Assembly (NCBI GenBank): GCA_900754525.1
Contig: CAAEDE010000031.1
Coordinates: 1-57,004, forward strand
Direction: 5' to 3'
Length of the DNA stretch: 57,004 nt
DNA from: an uncultured Collinsella sp.
Lineage (GTDB): Bacteria > Actinomycetota > Coriobacteriia > Coriobacteriales > Coriobacteriaceae
The number at the start of each line of letters is the position of its first letter. Position 1 is the stretch's first letter. The notes beneath the pieces are model-generated. The model did not search any database. It saw nothing but the letters and a program-made list of their open reading frames with translations, and was not told the origin of the DNA. The position numbers were made by a program, and so were the translations under genes. Of this stretch, positions 33,513 to 42,140 are shown piece by piece.

Positions 33513-34127
33513 ATGAAACTTGGATGCGTCATTATGGCTTCGGGCGAGGGCAAGCGGTTTGGCTCTAACAAGATGCTTGCCGACATCTATGGCGAGCCGC
33601 TGATTGCCCGGACCATCGATTCGGTTCCCCGGGGCTTTGACGTCGTGGTTTCGACGCGTTGGCCCGAGGTCGTCCAGATTTGCGAGGACAAGCATTGCCC
33701 GTGCGTGCTGCACGATGGCGAGCTGCGCAGCGAAAGCGTCCGTGCGGGCCTTTCGTGGGGAGTCGAACGTAACTGGAAAGGTTGCCTCTTTTTGCCGGGC
33801 GACCAGCCGCTCGTGAGCTCGGATTCTTTTGAGGCTATGGTTCGTGCATTTGACGAGCGTGGCCGCAAGCATCCGGTGCGTCTTGCATGCAACGGTGAGC
33901 CTTCGAGCCCGGTGCTCTTTCCGGCGAAACTGTTCGATGCACTTATGTGTCTTGAGGGCAAGGACGGCGGGGGCTCGATTCTCAAAGGCCGTACCGACGT
34001 GGTGCTGGTCGAGGCGCGTGCCTACGAGCTGTGGGACGTCGATACCGTCAAGGGACAGCGCTGCATAACAGAGCATATTGCCGCCTGCTCGTATTTTGAT
34101 CGCGTGGCCAACTGTATGAATCAATAA
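33513..34127 (+). CDS. mocA: Molybdenum cofactor cytidylyltransferase (MocA/YgfJ-like)
   Basis: 204-residue MobA-type nucleotidyltransferase that attaches CMP to molybdopterin, making the cytosine dinucleotide cofactor used by xanthine-dehydrogenase-type enzymes. The N-terminal signature is VIMASGEGKRFGSNKML, with LPGDQPLVS near 94 as the metal-binding Asp loop. GGGGAGGT precedes the ATG at 33513; the frame is open earlier, but that stretch is intergenic. It is nine bases from hydA and belongs with yqeB, yqeC and xdhC as a cofactor gene. Confidence 0.88.
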   Translation: MKLGCVIMASGEGKRFGSNKMLADIYGEPLIARTIDSVPRGFDVVVSTRWPEVVQICEDKHCPCVLHDGELRSESVRAGLSWGVERNWKGCLFLPGDQPLVSSDSFEAMVRAFDERGRKHPVRLACNGEPSSPVLFPAKLFDALMCLEGKDGGGSILKGRTDVVLVEARAYELWDVDTVKGQRCITEHIAACSYFDRVANCMNQ

Positions 34128-34135
34128 GGAGCAAC

Positions 34136-35503
34136 ATGATCATCATCAAAAACGGCGCGCTCGTGACGCCACAGGGACTTCGCCGCGCCGATCTTGCCAT
34201 GGATGGCGATAAGATCGTGCGGATTGCCGCGGCAATCGAGCCGGGCGAGGGCGATACCGTCGAGGATGCCGCGGGCTGCTGGGTGTTTCCCGGCTTTATC
34301 GACGGCCACACGCACATGCAGTGCTGGACTGGCATGGATTGGACGGCAGATAGCTTTGAGACCGGTACGCGTGCGGCTGCCTGCGGCGGCACGACGACCA
34401 TTGTGGACTACGCGACGGCCGATCGCGGCGTGACCATGCCCGATGCCTTGGCCGAGTGGCATCGCCGCGCCGACGGAACCTGCACGGCTAACTACGCCTT
34501 TCATATGGCACTCGCCGAGTGGAACGAGCGCAACCGCGCCGATCTTTCGGCCATGCGCGAGGCGGGCGTATCGTCGTTCAAGACCTACTTTGCTTACGAT
34601 CATCTGCGCCTGGACGATGCCGAGACGCTCGAGGTGCTCGAGGAGCTCAAGCACGTGGGCGGTATCCTGTGCGTGCATTGCGAGAACGGCACGCTCGTGA
34701 ACGAGCTGCAGAAGCGCGTGTACGAGCAGGGGATTCATGGGCCCGAGGGACATGCGCTCAGCCGTCCGGATGTGTGCGAGGCCGAGGCCGTGAGCCGTCT
34801 GTTGTATCTGGCGCACCTGGCCGGCGACGCACCGGTCAACGTGGTGCACCTTTCGACCAAGCTGGGGCTCGAGGCCATTCGTGCCGCCAAGGCGCGCGGG
34901 CAGAAGAATATCTATGTCGAGACATGCCCTCAGTATCTGATGCTCGACGACACCTGTTATCTGGAGCAGGGCGAGGACGGCTTTGCGGGTGCCAAGTATG
35001 TGATGAGCCCGCCGCTGCGCCATGCCGGTGACCGTGCCGCGCTGCGCGAGGCGCTTGTGGCCGGCGAGATCGATACTATCGCCACTGACCACTGCAGCTT
35101 TAACCTGCACGGGCAAAAGGACCGCGGGCGCGACGATTTCCGCGCGATTCCCAACGGCGGGCCCGGCGTGGAGCATCGTCCCGTCGCGATTGCCACGAGC
35201 TTTGAGGGCCAGCTGGGCCCCGAGGATCTGTGCCGCTTGATGAGCGAGAACCCGGCGCGCGTCTTTGGCATGTATCCGCGCAAGGGATGTCTTGCCGAGG
35301 GCGCCGATGCCGACGTGTGCGTGTGGGATCCCCAGGTGCGCTGGACCATTCGCGCGGCGACACAGCATCAGGCTGTGGACTACACGCCGCTCGAGGGCTT
35401 TGAGGCTCACGGCCGCGCCAAGGCCGTGTTTGTGAACGGCGTGCTGGCGGCACGCGACGGCGAGCCCACCGGAGCCCAGCCCGGTCGCTACGTGCCCCGC
35501 TAG
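34136..35503 (+). CDS. hydA: Dihydropyrimidinase/hydantoinase-family hydrolase
   Basis: 455-residue cyclic amidohydrolase (YgeZ/HydA type) that opens hydantoin- or dihydropyrimidine-like rings, here probably a purine breakdown product. Metal ligands are in GFIDGHTHMQ near 55-64, the carbamylated lysine in SSFKTYFAYD near 147-156, and the catalytic aspartate in IATDHCSF near 315. The ATG follows AAGGAG and is eight bases after mocA. A very large perfect hairpin follows the stop. Confidence 0.92.
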   Translation: MIIIKNGALVTPQGLRRADLAMDGDKIVRIAAAIEPGEGDTVEDAAGCWVFPGFIDGHTHMQCWTGMDWTADSFETGTRAAACGGTTTIVDYATADRGVTMPDALAEWHRRADGTCTANYAFHMALAEWNERNRADLSAMREAGVSSFKTYFAYDHLRLDDAETLEVLEELKHVGGILCVHCENGTLVNELQKRVYEQGIHGPEGHALSRPDVCEAEAVSRLLYLAHLAGDAPVNVVHLSTKLGLEAIRAAKARGQKNIYVETCPQYLMLDDTCYLEQGEDGFAGAKYVMSPPLRHAGDRAALREALVAGEIDTIATDHCSFNLHGQKDRGRDDFRAIPNGGPGVEHRPVAIATSFEGQLGPEDLCRLMSENPARVFGMYPRKGCLAEGADADVCVWDPQVRWTIRAATQHQAVDYTPLEGFEAHGRAKAVFVNGVLAARDGEPTGAQPGRYVPR

Positions 35504-35523
35504 CAGCAAAGATGCTGTGTCCC

Positions 35524-35602
35524 CTCCTCAGTTGCGGTGAAATACGGACTGTTTGCGGCCATTAGGTGGCCAAACAGTCCGTATTTCACCGCAACTGAGG
35601 AG
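35524..35602. repeat. 32-bp perfect inverted repeat, dispersed element copy 1
   Basis: Bases 35524-35555 are perfectly complementary to 35571-35602, with a 15-base loop that can itself pair (GGCCA/TGGCC). The core word is TTGCGGTGAAATACGGACTG. It lies between the convergent hydA and yqeC genes, so it may act as a bidirectional terminator, though no T-tract is obvious. A diverged copy lies at 38315-38381. Confidence 0.9.
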
Positions 35603-35612
35603 ATGGGGCCGG

Positions 35613-36347
35613 CTACTTGAGGATGGTGGCGACGATGGGACGGTCGAGGGCTGCCTCGAAGCGGTCGGCCATCGTGGGGTCGCTGAGCGTGTCGACTTGG
35701 TTGAGCATGACGCGTGCGGTGCTGAGTTCCATCACCCGCATCTCGGCATTGAGCACCTGGGCGACGCGCTCGGGCGTGGCGATGTCGGTGAGCTCGCAGC
35801 CGCAACGCTCGCAAAAGAGCTCGGGGCGGTGGACGGCTTCGTTGATGGGCTTGCCGAGCCCCGAGGCGCCGACGATCCAGACGATGTTGGCCGTGCCAGA
35901 GGGAATCACCGGCTCCCAGGCGGCGTGGGCCTTGAGCGGGAGCCGCTTGCTGCCGTCCGCCTCGGCCAGGACGTAGTCAAAGCGCTGCGCCAGCTGGTCG
36001 AGCGGCTCGGCAGGGGAGGAGAGCTTGCCCGTCTCCGGGTCCAAAACACCCGCCTGGCAGATACTTCCGCGGCTCATGCCCGCGCATGCCTCGCAGGTGC
36101 AACCGGGGACATGCGAGGCGCCCGGCTTCCAAGGCGCGGCGTCCAGGCGACGGCTCGACCCGTCCCACGGCACGCCGGCGACGGGGAACATGCGCGTGGT
36201 GGTGCAGAGGAGCACGCGGCCGCCAGCGCGCATAAGCTCAAGGCCGAGCGTCTTCAGCAACGTCGACTTGCCACCGCTGCCGATAATCGCGGTAATGCCC
36301 GGCTCGATCCTAAGCGCCGAGGCAAGATTGCCGCTAACCGTTTCCAT
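35613..36347 (-). CDS. yqeC: YqeC, selenium-dependent hydroxylase accessory protein
   Basis: 244-residue putative nucleotide-binding protein of the YqeC family, seen only with selenium-dependent molybdenum hydroxylases and thought to help cofactor maturation. A P-loop-like IIGSGGKSTLLKTL is at about 21-34, and a WIVGASGLGKPINEA segment lies near 155-170. It is divergent from yqeB with a 102-base gap containing TATAAT at 36361-36366. Its biochemical role is unknown in general. It is the only member of this gene group on the minus strand. Confidence 0.9.
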   Translation of the reverse strand: METVSGNLASALRIEPGITAIIGSGGKSTLLKTLGLELMRAGGRVLLCTTTRMFPVAGVPWDGSSRRLDAAPWKPGASHVPGCTCEACAGMSRGSICQAGVLDPETGKLSSPAEPLDQLAQRFDYVLAEADGSKRLPLKAHAAWEPVIPSGTANIVWIVGASGLGKPINEAVHRPELFCERCGCELTDIATPERVAQVLNAEMRVMELSTARVMLNQVDTLSDPTMADRFEAALDRPIVATILK

Positions 36348-36449
36348 CTGTTCACCGCCGTATAATACTGTGATAATAAATAATCATCAGAGTAGCGGTC
36401 GAACCGCTTTTGCTCTGTTCAAACCGTAGCACAGGGAGGTGCCCCGGGA

Positions 36450-37244
36450 ATGCTCGTTTATGTTCGCGGCGCCGGCGATATCGCCACGGGCGTCGCCGCT
36501 CGCTTGGTGCGCGCCGGCGTGTCGGTCGTTATGGCCGATATCGCGGTTCCCACGTGCATCCGTCGCACAATCAGTTTTTGCGAGGCCATTCGCCTGGGCG
36601 AGGTCCAGGTCGAGGGCATTCGCGCTCGCTTGGCGCAGACGCCGGCTGAGGCGCTCGAGATTACCCAAACGGGGGATGTTGCTGTTGTGGTGGACCCCCA
36701 GGCCAAGATGCTCGGCGAGCTGAAACCCGCTGCCGTGGTCGACGCGATTTTGGCCAAGCGCAACTTGGGCACCACGCGCGACATGGCGCCTGCCGTCATT
36801 GCGGTAGGGCCGGGCTTTACCGCGCCGGTTGACTGCGACGCCGTGGTCGAAACCATGCGCGGGCATTTTTTGGGCCGTGTCATTACCCAAGGTTCGCCCC
36901 AACCCAACACGGGCGTGCCGGGCATGATCGGCGGATACGGCAAGGAGCGCGTTATCCACAGCCCCGCCGCCGGCGTGTTTCGGTCCGACCGCGCGATCGG
37001 CGACATCGTGAGCGCCGGAGACGTGATTGGCTACGCGGGCGATACGCCCATGTACACGCAGATCGATGGCTGTCTGCGCGGGCTTTTGGCGAACGGCGTG
37101 CAGGTGACTGAGGGCTTTAAATGCGCCGATGTTGATCCGCGCGGCGATGCCAGCTATATCAACTACATTTCGGACAAGGCGACGTCGGTCGGCGGCGGCG
37201 TGCTCGAGGCACTTGCTATGCTCACCGATATCTTTAGAGGATAG
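36450..37244 (+). CDS. yqeB: YqeB, selenium-dependent molybdenum hydroxylase system protein
   Basis: 264-residue protein of the EF2563/YqeB family, linked by co-occurrence to insertion of the labile selenium ligand in molybdenum hydroxylases. An N-terminal nucleotide-binding-type segment VYVRGAGDIATGVAARLVRA is followed by a stretch with TGDVAVVVDP and, near 115, AVIAVGPGFTAP. GGGAGGT precedes the ATG. It is nine bases from xdhC, forming a two-gene cofactor operon. Confidence 0.92.
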   Translation: MLVYVRGAGDIATGVAARLVRAGVSVVMADIAVPTCIRRTISFCEAIRLGEVQVEGIRARLAQTPAEALEITQTGDVAVVVDPQAKMLGELKPAAVVDAILAKRNLGTTRDMAPAVIAVGPGFTAPVDCDAVVETMRGHFLGRVITQGSPQPNTGVPGMIGGYGKERVIHSPAAGVFRSDRAIGDIVSAGDVIGYAGDTPMYTQIDGCLRGLLANGVQVTEGFKCADVDPRGDASYINYISDKATSVGGGVLEALAMLTDIFRG

Positions 37245-37253
37245 AAGGCGGCA

Positions 37254-38297
37254 ATGGAAAAGCTCGATGTTGTGAATGCGGCGCTTGTCGCCCTGCGTGC
37301 TGGCGAGACGTGCGAGCTCGTGGTCGTGGCCGGCACGGCGGGGTCGTCGCCGCGCGGCGTGGGCGCCTGGATGGCCGTCTTTGCCGACGGTAGCCAGGCG
37401 GGCACCATCGGCGGCGGCAAGATTGAGCTCTTTGCGCTGGATGAGGCGCGAGAGCTGCTGGCCGCGGGGCAATCGCGTCTGGTCCGCTACACCATGGGCG
37501 GCGAGAACTCCGATACCGGTATGATCTGCGGCGGAGCCATCTGCCTGTGCTATCTGCATCTGGATGCGATCCAGGCACCGTTGTTCCAGGAAATTACCGA
37601 CGTCTTGGTCTATCGGCGCATCGGCGACTTCGTCATCGACTTTGAGCCGTTTATCGCGAGCGCGCTCGAGGGCGATGTGGCCGAGTACCATGGCGAGCAA
37701 TCGCACCGCACCATTGCGGGCTGCCCCGGGCTTTCACTGGTGGAGGAGGGGAGTAAGGTCACCTACACCAACGCGGCCTCCGAGATTCCCGCGGCGCACA
37801 TCGAGACGCTCTGCCCCGAGGGCCTGACCTATATCTTTGGCTGCGGCCACGTGGGCGCCGCGACGGCGCGGGTGCTCACGGCGGCGGGCTTTGCCGTCGT
37901 GGCGTGCGACGACCGCCCCGGCACGCTGACCCCCGATTGGGTGCCCGGTGTCTACGACCGTCGTCTGGTCGACTACAAGAGCCTGAGCAAGCAGTGCCCC
38001 ATCGGCCCGCGCGATTTGGTGGTCGTGGCCACAGCAGGCCACAAGTCCGATATCGACGTGGTGATTCAGGCCATGCGCGCCAAGCCCGCCTATCTGGGCT
38101 GCCTGGGTTCGCGCCGCAAGACGGCCTTTGTGCGTGCCCGCCTGGAGCAGGAAGGCTTTACGCAGGACCAGATCGACGAGCTGCACCTTCCGATCGGCGT
38201 TGCCATTCAGGCCGAGGACCCCGAGGAGATCGCCATCTCCATCGCCGCCGAGATGATCCACCTGCGCCGCACCAAGCTCGTCCCCCGCAAGCGCTAA
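37254..38297 (+). CDS. xdhC: XdhC/CoxI-family molybdenum cofactor sulfuration/insertion chaperone
   Basis: 347-residue protein with the XdhC N-terminal domain (GSSPRGVGAWMAVF and GTIGGGKIEL, about 24-62) and a C-terminal Rossmann fold (YIFGCGHVGAATARVL near 191). The family binds molybdenum cofactor and delivers it to xanthine dehydrogenases. AGAAGG precedes the ATG. It ends the purine/selenium region; immediately after it comes a dispersed palindrome and then ribosomal gene rplE. Confidence 0.92.
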   Translation: MEKLDVVNAALVALRAGETCELVVVAGTAGSSPRGVGAWMAVFADGSQAGTIGGGKIELFALDEARELLAAGQSRLVRYTMGGENSDTGMICGGAICLCYLHLDAIQAPLFQEITDVLVYRRIGDFVIDFEPFIASALEGDVAEYHGEQSHRTIAGCPGLSLVEEGSKVTYTNAASEIPAAHIETLCPEGLTYIFGCGHVGAATARVLTAAGFAVVACDDRPGTLTPDWVPGVYDRRLVDYKSLSKQCPIGPRDLVVVATAGHKSDIDVVIQAMRAKPAYLGCLGSRRKTAFVRARLEQEGFTQDQIDELHLPIGVAIQAEDPEEIAISIAAEMIHLRRTKLVPRKR

Positions 38298-38608
38298 TCG
38301 CATCCCCACCAATAAGTTGCGGTGAAATACGGATTGTTCAAGCCTGCTAGACCGCCAAACAGTCCCTATTTCACCGCAACTGCTTTTTGGGACCCATTTG
38401 TGCGGGGGAGTTGTGGAGTTGTGCAGGCAGACGAGGTTTTTCTGGAAATACGCTCCCGATGCGCGTATAGTACCGATTGTTTTGTCGGCTCCTGCTGCGT
38501 CGAGTCCAAACCGCGAAATGCCATGAGCGGCGCGGATGCAGCCAGGAGGCACGAGGACAACCCACCGTGGCCACGCCCCGTGCTTAAAACCCCAAGAAGG
38601 AGTGAACA
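38298..38608. other. Junction between xdhC and ribosomal rplE
   Basis: 311 bases without a recognised gene. They contain the second dispersed palindrome (38315-38381, then CTTTTT) and an AT-rich stretch with TATAGT at 38466-38471 that could be the -10 of a promoter driving the ribosomal operon; its -35 is weak. No part of rplX or rplN is seen. Confidence 0.55.
38315..38389 (+). repeat. Dispersed palindrome copy 2, terminator-like
   Basis: Left arm 38315-38338 and right arm 38358-38381 pair with three mismatches and match copy 1 at 35524-35602 in the TTGCGGTGAAATACGGA word. CTTTTT follows the right arm, so this copy probably terminates the yqeB-xdhC transcript. Confidence 0.82.
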
Positions 38609-39166
38609 ATGGCAGAAGAGAAGTATGTGCCGCGTCTGAAGACCAAGTACAACAACGAGGTCAAGCAGCAGCTTCAGGACAAGTTCCAGTACGAGAACGT
38701 CATGATGATCCCCAAGTTTGAGAAGATCGTCGTGAACATGGGTGTCGGCGAGGCCGCTACCGATTCCAAGGCCATCGACGGTGCCGTGCGCGACCTTCGC
38801 GCCATCACCGGCCAGCAGCCGATGATCACCCGTGCCCGCAAGTCCATCGCTACCTTCCGCCTGCGCGCTGGTATGCCGATCGGCTGCAAGGTTACCCTGC
38901 GTGGCGACCGTATGTGGGAGTTCTTCGATCGTCTGACCTCCGTCGCGATCCCCCGTATCCGCGACTTCCGCGGCATCTCCGCCAAGAGCTTCGACGGCCG
39001 TGGTAACTTCTCCATGGGCGTCACCGAGCAGCTCATCTTCCCCGAGATCGACTTCGACTCCGTCGATCACCAGCGTGGTATGGACATCACTTTCGTGACC
39101 ACCGCCAACACCGATGAGGAGGCCAAGGCCCTTCTGGACGCCTTCGGTTTCCCGTTCAAGAAATAG
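38609..39166 (+). CDS. rplE: 50S ribosomal protein L5 (uL5)
   Basis: Binds 5S rRNA in the large subunit. The 185-residue protein is complete and shows KIVVNMGVGEA near 43, TGQQPMITRARKSIATFR and the C-terminal FPEIDFDSVDHQRGMDITF. AGAAGGAG precedes the ATG. In most bacteria rplE follows rplN-rplX in the spc operon; here it follows xdhC, so a promoter must lie in the 311-base gap upstream. Confidence 0.98.
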   Translation: MAEEKYVPRLKTKYNNEVKQQLQDKFQYENVMMIPKFEKIVVNMGVGEAATDSKAIDGAVRDLRAITGQQPMITRARKSIATFRLRAGMPIGCKVTLRGDRMWEFFDRLTSVAIPRIRDFRGISAKSFDGRGNFSMGVTEQLIFPEIDFDSVDHQRGMDITFVTTANTDEEAKALLDAFGFPFKK

Positions 39167-39245
39167 GTTCACCTGCCCTATAAGCGCCGTTCCCACAAGG
39201 GGGCGGCGCTTGGGGCGAACAATACTCTATGTGAGGAGGATATAA

Positions 39246-39431
39246 GTGGCTAAGACATCGATGATCGTCAAGTGCAATCGCAAGCAGAAGTTCTCTACTC
39301 GTGAGTACACGCGCTGCCAGCGCTGCGGCCGTCCGCACTCTGTGTACCGCAAGTTCGGCCTGTGCCGTGTCTGCTTCCGTGAGCTTGCACTCAAGGGCGA
39401 GCTTCCCGGCGTTAAGAAGGCCAGCTGGTAA
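39246..39431 (+). CDS. rpsN: 30S ribosomal protein S14, zinc type (uS14)
   Basis: 61-residue short, zinc-binding form of S14: CQRCGRPHSVYRKFGLCRVC carries the four cysteines. The start is GTG at 39246 behind AGGAGGA. It follows rplE by 79 bases in the standard spc order. Confidence 0.97.
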   Translation: MAKTSMIVKCNRKQKFSTREYTRCQRCGRPHSVYRKFGLCRVCFRELALKGELPGVKKASW

Positions 39432-39550
39432 GTCACTACCAGCGTTTCAAGCATCAGTTTGGAACAGGGAAAACGCGCTAAATAGGCTTTGCCGTTAAGG
39501 GCGGCGAAGAACCAAGAGCACGTGTTCATCAAGAACGAAGGAGAATCTGT

Positions 39551-39949
39551 ATGAACCTTACAGACCCGATCGCAGATATGCTTACGCGCATCCGTAACGC
39601 TAACTCTGTGAATAAGGCCACGGTCTCCATGCCGAGCAGCAAGAAGCTCGTCGAGATCGCTCGTGTTCTGCACGAGGAGGGCTACATCGAGGGCTACGAT
39701 GTCGAGGACACCGTTCCCCAGAAGACTCTGCACATCACACTTAAGTATGGTCCCAAGAAGGCTAAGGTCATCAACGGCATCCGCCGCATTTCCAAGCCGG
39801 GCCTGCGTAAGTACACCGGCGTTGCCGACATGCCCCGCGTCCGCGGTGGCCTTGGTACTGCCATTATTTCCACCAGCCATGGCGTCATGACCGACCGCGA
39901 TGCTCGCAAGCACAACGTCGGCGGCGAGATCATCGCTTACGTCTGGTAA
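39551..39949 (+). CDS. rpsH: 30S ribosomal protein S8 (uS8)
   Basis: 132 residues, starting MNLTDPIADMLTRIRNAN, with the C-terminal signature GTAIISTSHGVMTDRDARK. It binds 16S rRNA and, in other bacteria, represses the spc operon. GAAGGAG lies upstream. The 119-base gap after rpsN is unusually long for this operon but shows no gene. Confidence 0.98.
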   Translation: MNLTDPIADMLTRIRNANSVNKATVSMPSSKKLVEIARVLHEEGYIEGYDVEDTVPQKTLHITLKYGPKKAKVINGIRRISKPGLRKYTGVADMPRVRGGLGTAIISTSHGVMTDRDARKHNVGGEIIAYVW

Positions 39950-39982
39950 TTCGCTCGGTAGGTAGAAGGAAAGGAGATCACC

Positions 39983-40519
39983 GTGTCTCGTATCGGTAAT
40001 AAGCCTGTCCAGATTCCCGCCGGAGTCGAAGTGGCAGTCAACGGCAACAACGTTGTCGTCAAGGGCCCCAAGGGCCAGCTCGAGCTCGATGTCTTTGAGA
40101 AGCTCGCTATCAACGTCGAGGACAACGTCCTCACCGTTTCCCGTCCCGACGACGAGCGTGAGACCCGTGCCCGCCACGGCCTCACCCGCGCCCTCATCCA
40201 CAACATGGTTGTTGGCGTTTCCGAGGGCTTCGAGAAGAAGCTCGAGCTCGCCGGCGTCGGTTACCGCGTGCAGCAGAAGGGCAAGAACCTCGAGTTCTCC
40301 CTGGGCTTCTCGCACCCCGTGATCGTCGAGGCTCCCGAGGGCATCACCTTCGAGGTTCCCGACAACACCCACGTGAACGTCAAGGGTATCAACAAGCAGC
40401 AGGTCGGTCAGATCGCCGCTGAGATCCGCGGCCATCGTCCTCCCGAGCCTTACAAGGGCAAGGGTATCCACTACGTTGGCGAGCACATCCGCCGCAAGCT
40501 GGGTAAGGCCGCCAAGTAG
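39983..40519 (+). CDS. rplF: 50S ribosomal protein L6 (uL6)
   Basis: 178 residues, SRIGNKPVQIPAGVEV at the N-terminus and the C-terminal signature PPEPYKGKGIHYVGE. Start GTG at 39983 behind AAAGGAG. Confidence 0.98.
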   Translation: MSRIGNKPVQIPAGVEVAVNGNNVVVKGPKGQLELDVFEKLAINVEDNVLTVSRPDDERETRARHGLTRALIHNMVVGVSEGFEKKLELAGVGYRVQQKGKNLEFSLGFSHPVIVEAPEGITFEVPDNTHVNVKGINKQQVGQIAAEIRGHRPPEPYKGKGIHYVGEHIRRKLGKAAK

Positions 40520-40594
40520 TCGTAACCGACTCACTCGCATAAGACCAGCACCCCGTCAGGTGCTGGCAAGATCAACCTTTTTAGGAGTTTACGT

Positions 40595-40963
40595 ATGAAC
40601 AAGCATAAGGCGAAGCTGGAAGGCCTCAAGCGTCGTCAGCGTCGTGTGCGCGGCAAGGTCTCGGGTACCTCCGAGCGTCCGCGTCTTCGCGTGACCCGTA
40701 CTAACGCCAACATCTATGCCCAGATCATCGACGACAGCAAGGGCTCCAGCCTGACGCTCGTCTCTGCCTCGACCCTCGAGGCCGAGTTCAAGGGCACCCA
40801 CACCTCGAACAAGGAGGCTGCGGAGAAGGTCGGTCAGCTCGTTGGCAAGCGCGCCATCGAGGCCGGCATCACCAAGGTCGCCTTCGATCGCGGTGGCCGT
40901 ATCTACCATGGCCGCGTCAAGGCCCTCGCCGACGGTGCTCGTGCCGCCGGTCTCGAGTTCTAG
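40595..40963 (+). CDS. rplR: 50S ribosomal protein L18 (uL18)
   Basis: 122 residues, 5S rRNA-binding. Typical RRQRRVRGKVSGTSERPRL near the N-terminus and FDRGGRIYHGRVKALADGAR at the C-terminus. TTTAGGAG precedes the ATG. Confidence 0.98.
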   Translation: MNKHKAKLEGLKRRQRRVRGKVSGTSERPRLRVTRTNANIYAQIIDDSKGSSLTLVSASTLEAEFKGTHTSNKEAAEKVGQLVGKRAIEAGITKVAFDRGGRIYHGRVKALADGARAAGLEF

Positions 40964-40977
40964 GAGGTATGTAGCAC

Positions 40978-41502
40978 ATGGCTCGTAATCAGAAGCAGCA
41001 GCGCGAGGCCTCCGAGTTCGAGGAGCGCGTCGTTTACATCAACCGCGTGTCGAAGACCGTCAAGGGCGGTCGTCGCATGAGCCTCGTCGCTCTCGTCGTC
41101 GTTGGCGACGGCAAGGGCAACGTCGGCGTTGGCATGGGTAAGTCCGCTGAGGTGCCCATGGCCATCTCCAAGGCGTCTCTCGATGCCAAGAAGAACATGT
41201 TCCACGTGCCGGTGACCGATCAGGGCACCATCCCGCACGAGGTTCTCGGTCACTTTGGTGCCGGCCGCATCATCATCAAGCCCGCTGTCGAGGGTACCGG
41301 CGTTATCGCCGGCGGCGCTGTGCGTCCCCTCTTTGAGCTTGCTGGCATCAAGAACGTCCTGTCCAAGTCCCTCGGTACCGACAACGGCCTCAACATCATC
41401 AAGGCTGCCGTCGAGGGCCTCAAGGAGCTCTCCAGCCCTGAGGACGTCGCGGCTCGCCGTGGCCTGACGGTCTCCGAGATGTTCGTCGGTAAGGAGAACT
41501 AA
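40978..41502 (+). CDS. rpsE: 30S ribosomal protein S5 (uS5)
   Basis: 174 residues. The RNA-binding signature GGRRMSLVALVVVGDGKGNV and the core GAGRIIIKPAVEGTGVIAGG are present. TAGGAGGT overlaps the rplR stop and precedes the ATG. Confidence 0.98.
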   Translation: MARNQKQQREASEFEERVVYINRVSKTVKGGRRMSLVALVVVGDGKGNVGVGMGKSAEVPMAISKASLDAKKNMFHVPVTDQGTIPHEVLGHFGAGRIIIKPAVEGTGVIAGGAVRPLFELAGIKNVLSKSLGTDNGLNIIKAAVEGLKELSSPEDVAARRGLTVSEMFVGKEN

Positions 41503-41504
41503 GC

Positions 41505-41687
41505 ATGGCTGACACCATCAAGATCAAGCAGGTCCGCAGCACCAACGGTTGCAAGCAGGACCAGGTCCGTACTGTCCGTGCCCTCGGTCTCCACAGGATC
41601 CGCGAGGTTCGCGAGATTGCTGACAACGAGTCCGTCCGCGGCATGATCTTCAAGGTCAAGCACCTTGTCGAGATTGTAGAGGAGTAG
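41505..41687 (+). CDS. rpmD: 50S ribosomal protein L30 (uL30)
   Basis: 60 residues, normal for L30, with VRTVRALGLHRIREVREIAD. It starts two bases after rpsE. Confidence 0.97.
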   Translation: MADTIKIKQVRSTNGCKQDQVRTVRALGLHRIREVREIADNESVRGMIFKVKHLVEIVEE

Positions 41688-41690
41688 CAA

Positions 41691-42140
41691 ATGCAGCTTC
41701 ACGATCTTACTCCCGCGCCCGGTTCCACCAAGAACCGCAAGCGCGTCGGCCGTGGCAATTCTTCGGGTCACGGCACCACTTCTGGCCGCGGCCAGAAGGG
41801 CCAGGGTTCCCGCTCTGGCGGCACCAAGGGTGCCGGCTTCGAGGGTGGCCAGACTCCGCTGGCTATGCGCCTGCCCAAGCTTCCGGGCTTCCGCAACCCC
41901 CGTCGTATCGAGTACACCGCTGTTAACGTTGAGCGTCTCGAGCGTAAGTTCGAGGACGGCGCTGTGATCGACGGTGCCGCTCTTAAGGCCGCTCGCATCA
42001 CCAAGAGCGAGTTCGAGCCCGTCAAGGTGCTCGGCAATGGTGAGCTCACCAAGAAGTTCACGGTCAAGGTCGACAAGGTCAGCGCTTCTGCGCAGGCCAA
42101 GATCGAGGCCGCCGGCGGAAAGGTAGAGCTGCCGTGCTAA
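41691..42140 (+). CDS. rplO: 50S ribosomal protein L15 (uL15)
   Basis: 149 residues with the glycine-rich N-terminal RVGRGNSSGHGTTSGRGQKG and the C-terminal FTVKVDKVSASAQAKIEAAG. It overlaps the secY start by seven bases. Confidence 0.98.
   Translation: MQLHDLTPAPGSTKNRKRVGRGNSSGHGTTSGRGQKGQGSRSGGTKGAGFEGGQTPLAMRLPKLPGFRNPRRIEYTAVNVERLERKFEDGAVIDGAALKAARITKSEFEPVKVLGNGELTKKFTVKVDKVSASAQAKIEAAGGKVELPC

Noticed and set aside
35524..35602. Insertion sequence ends
   Set aside because: No transposase frame lies between or near the two palindromes; treated as a dispersed non-coding element.
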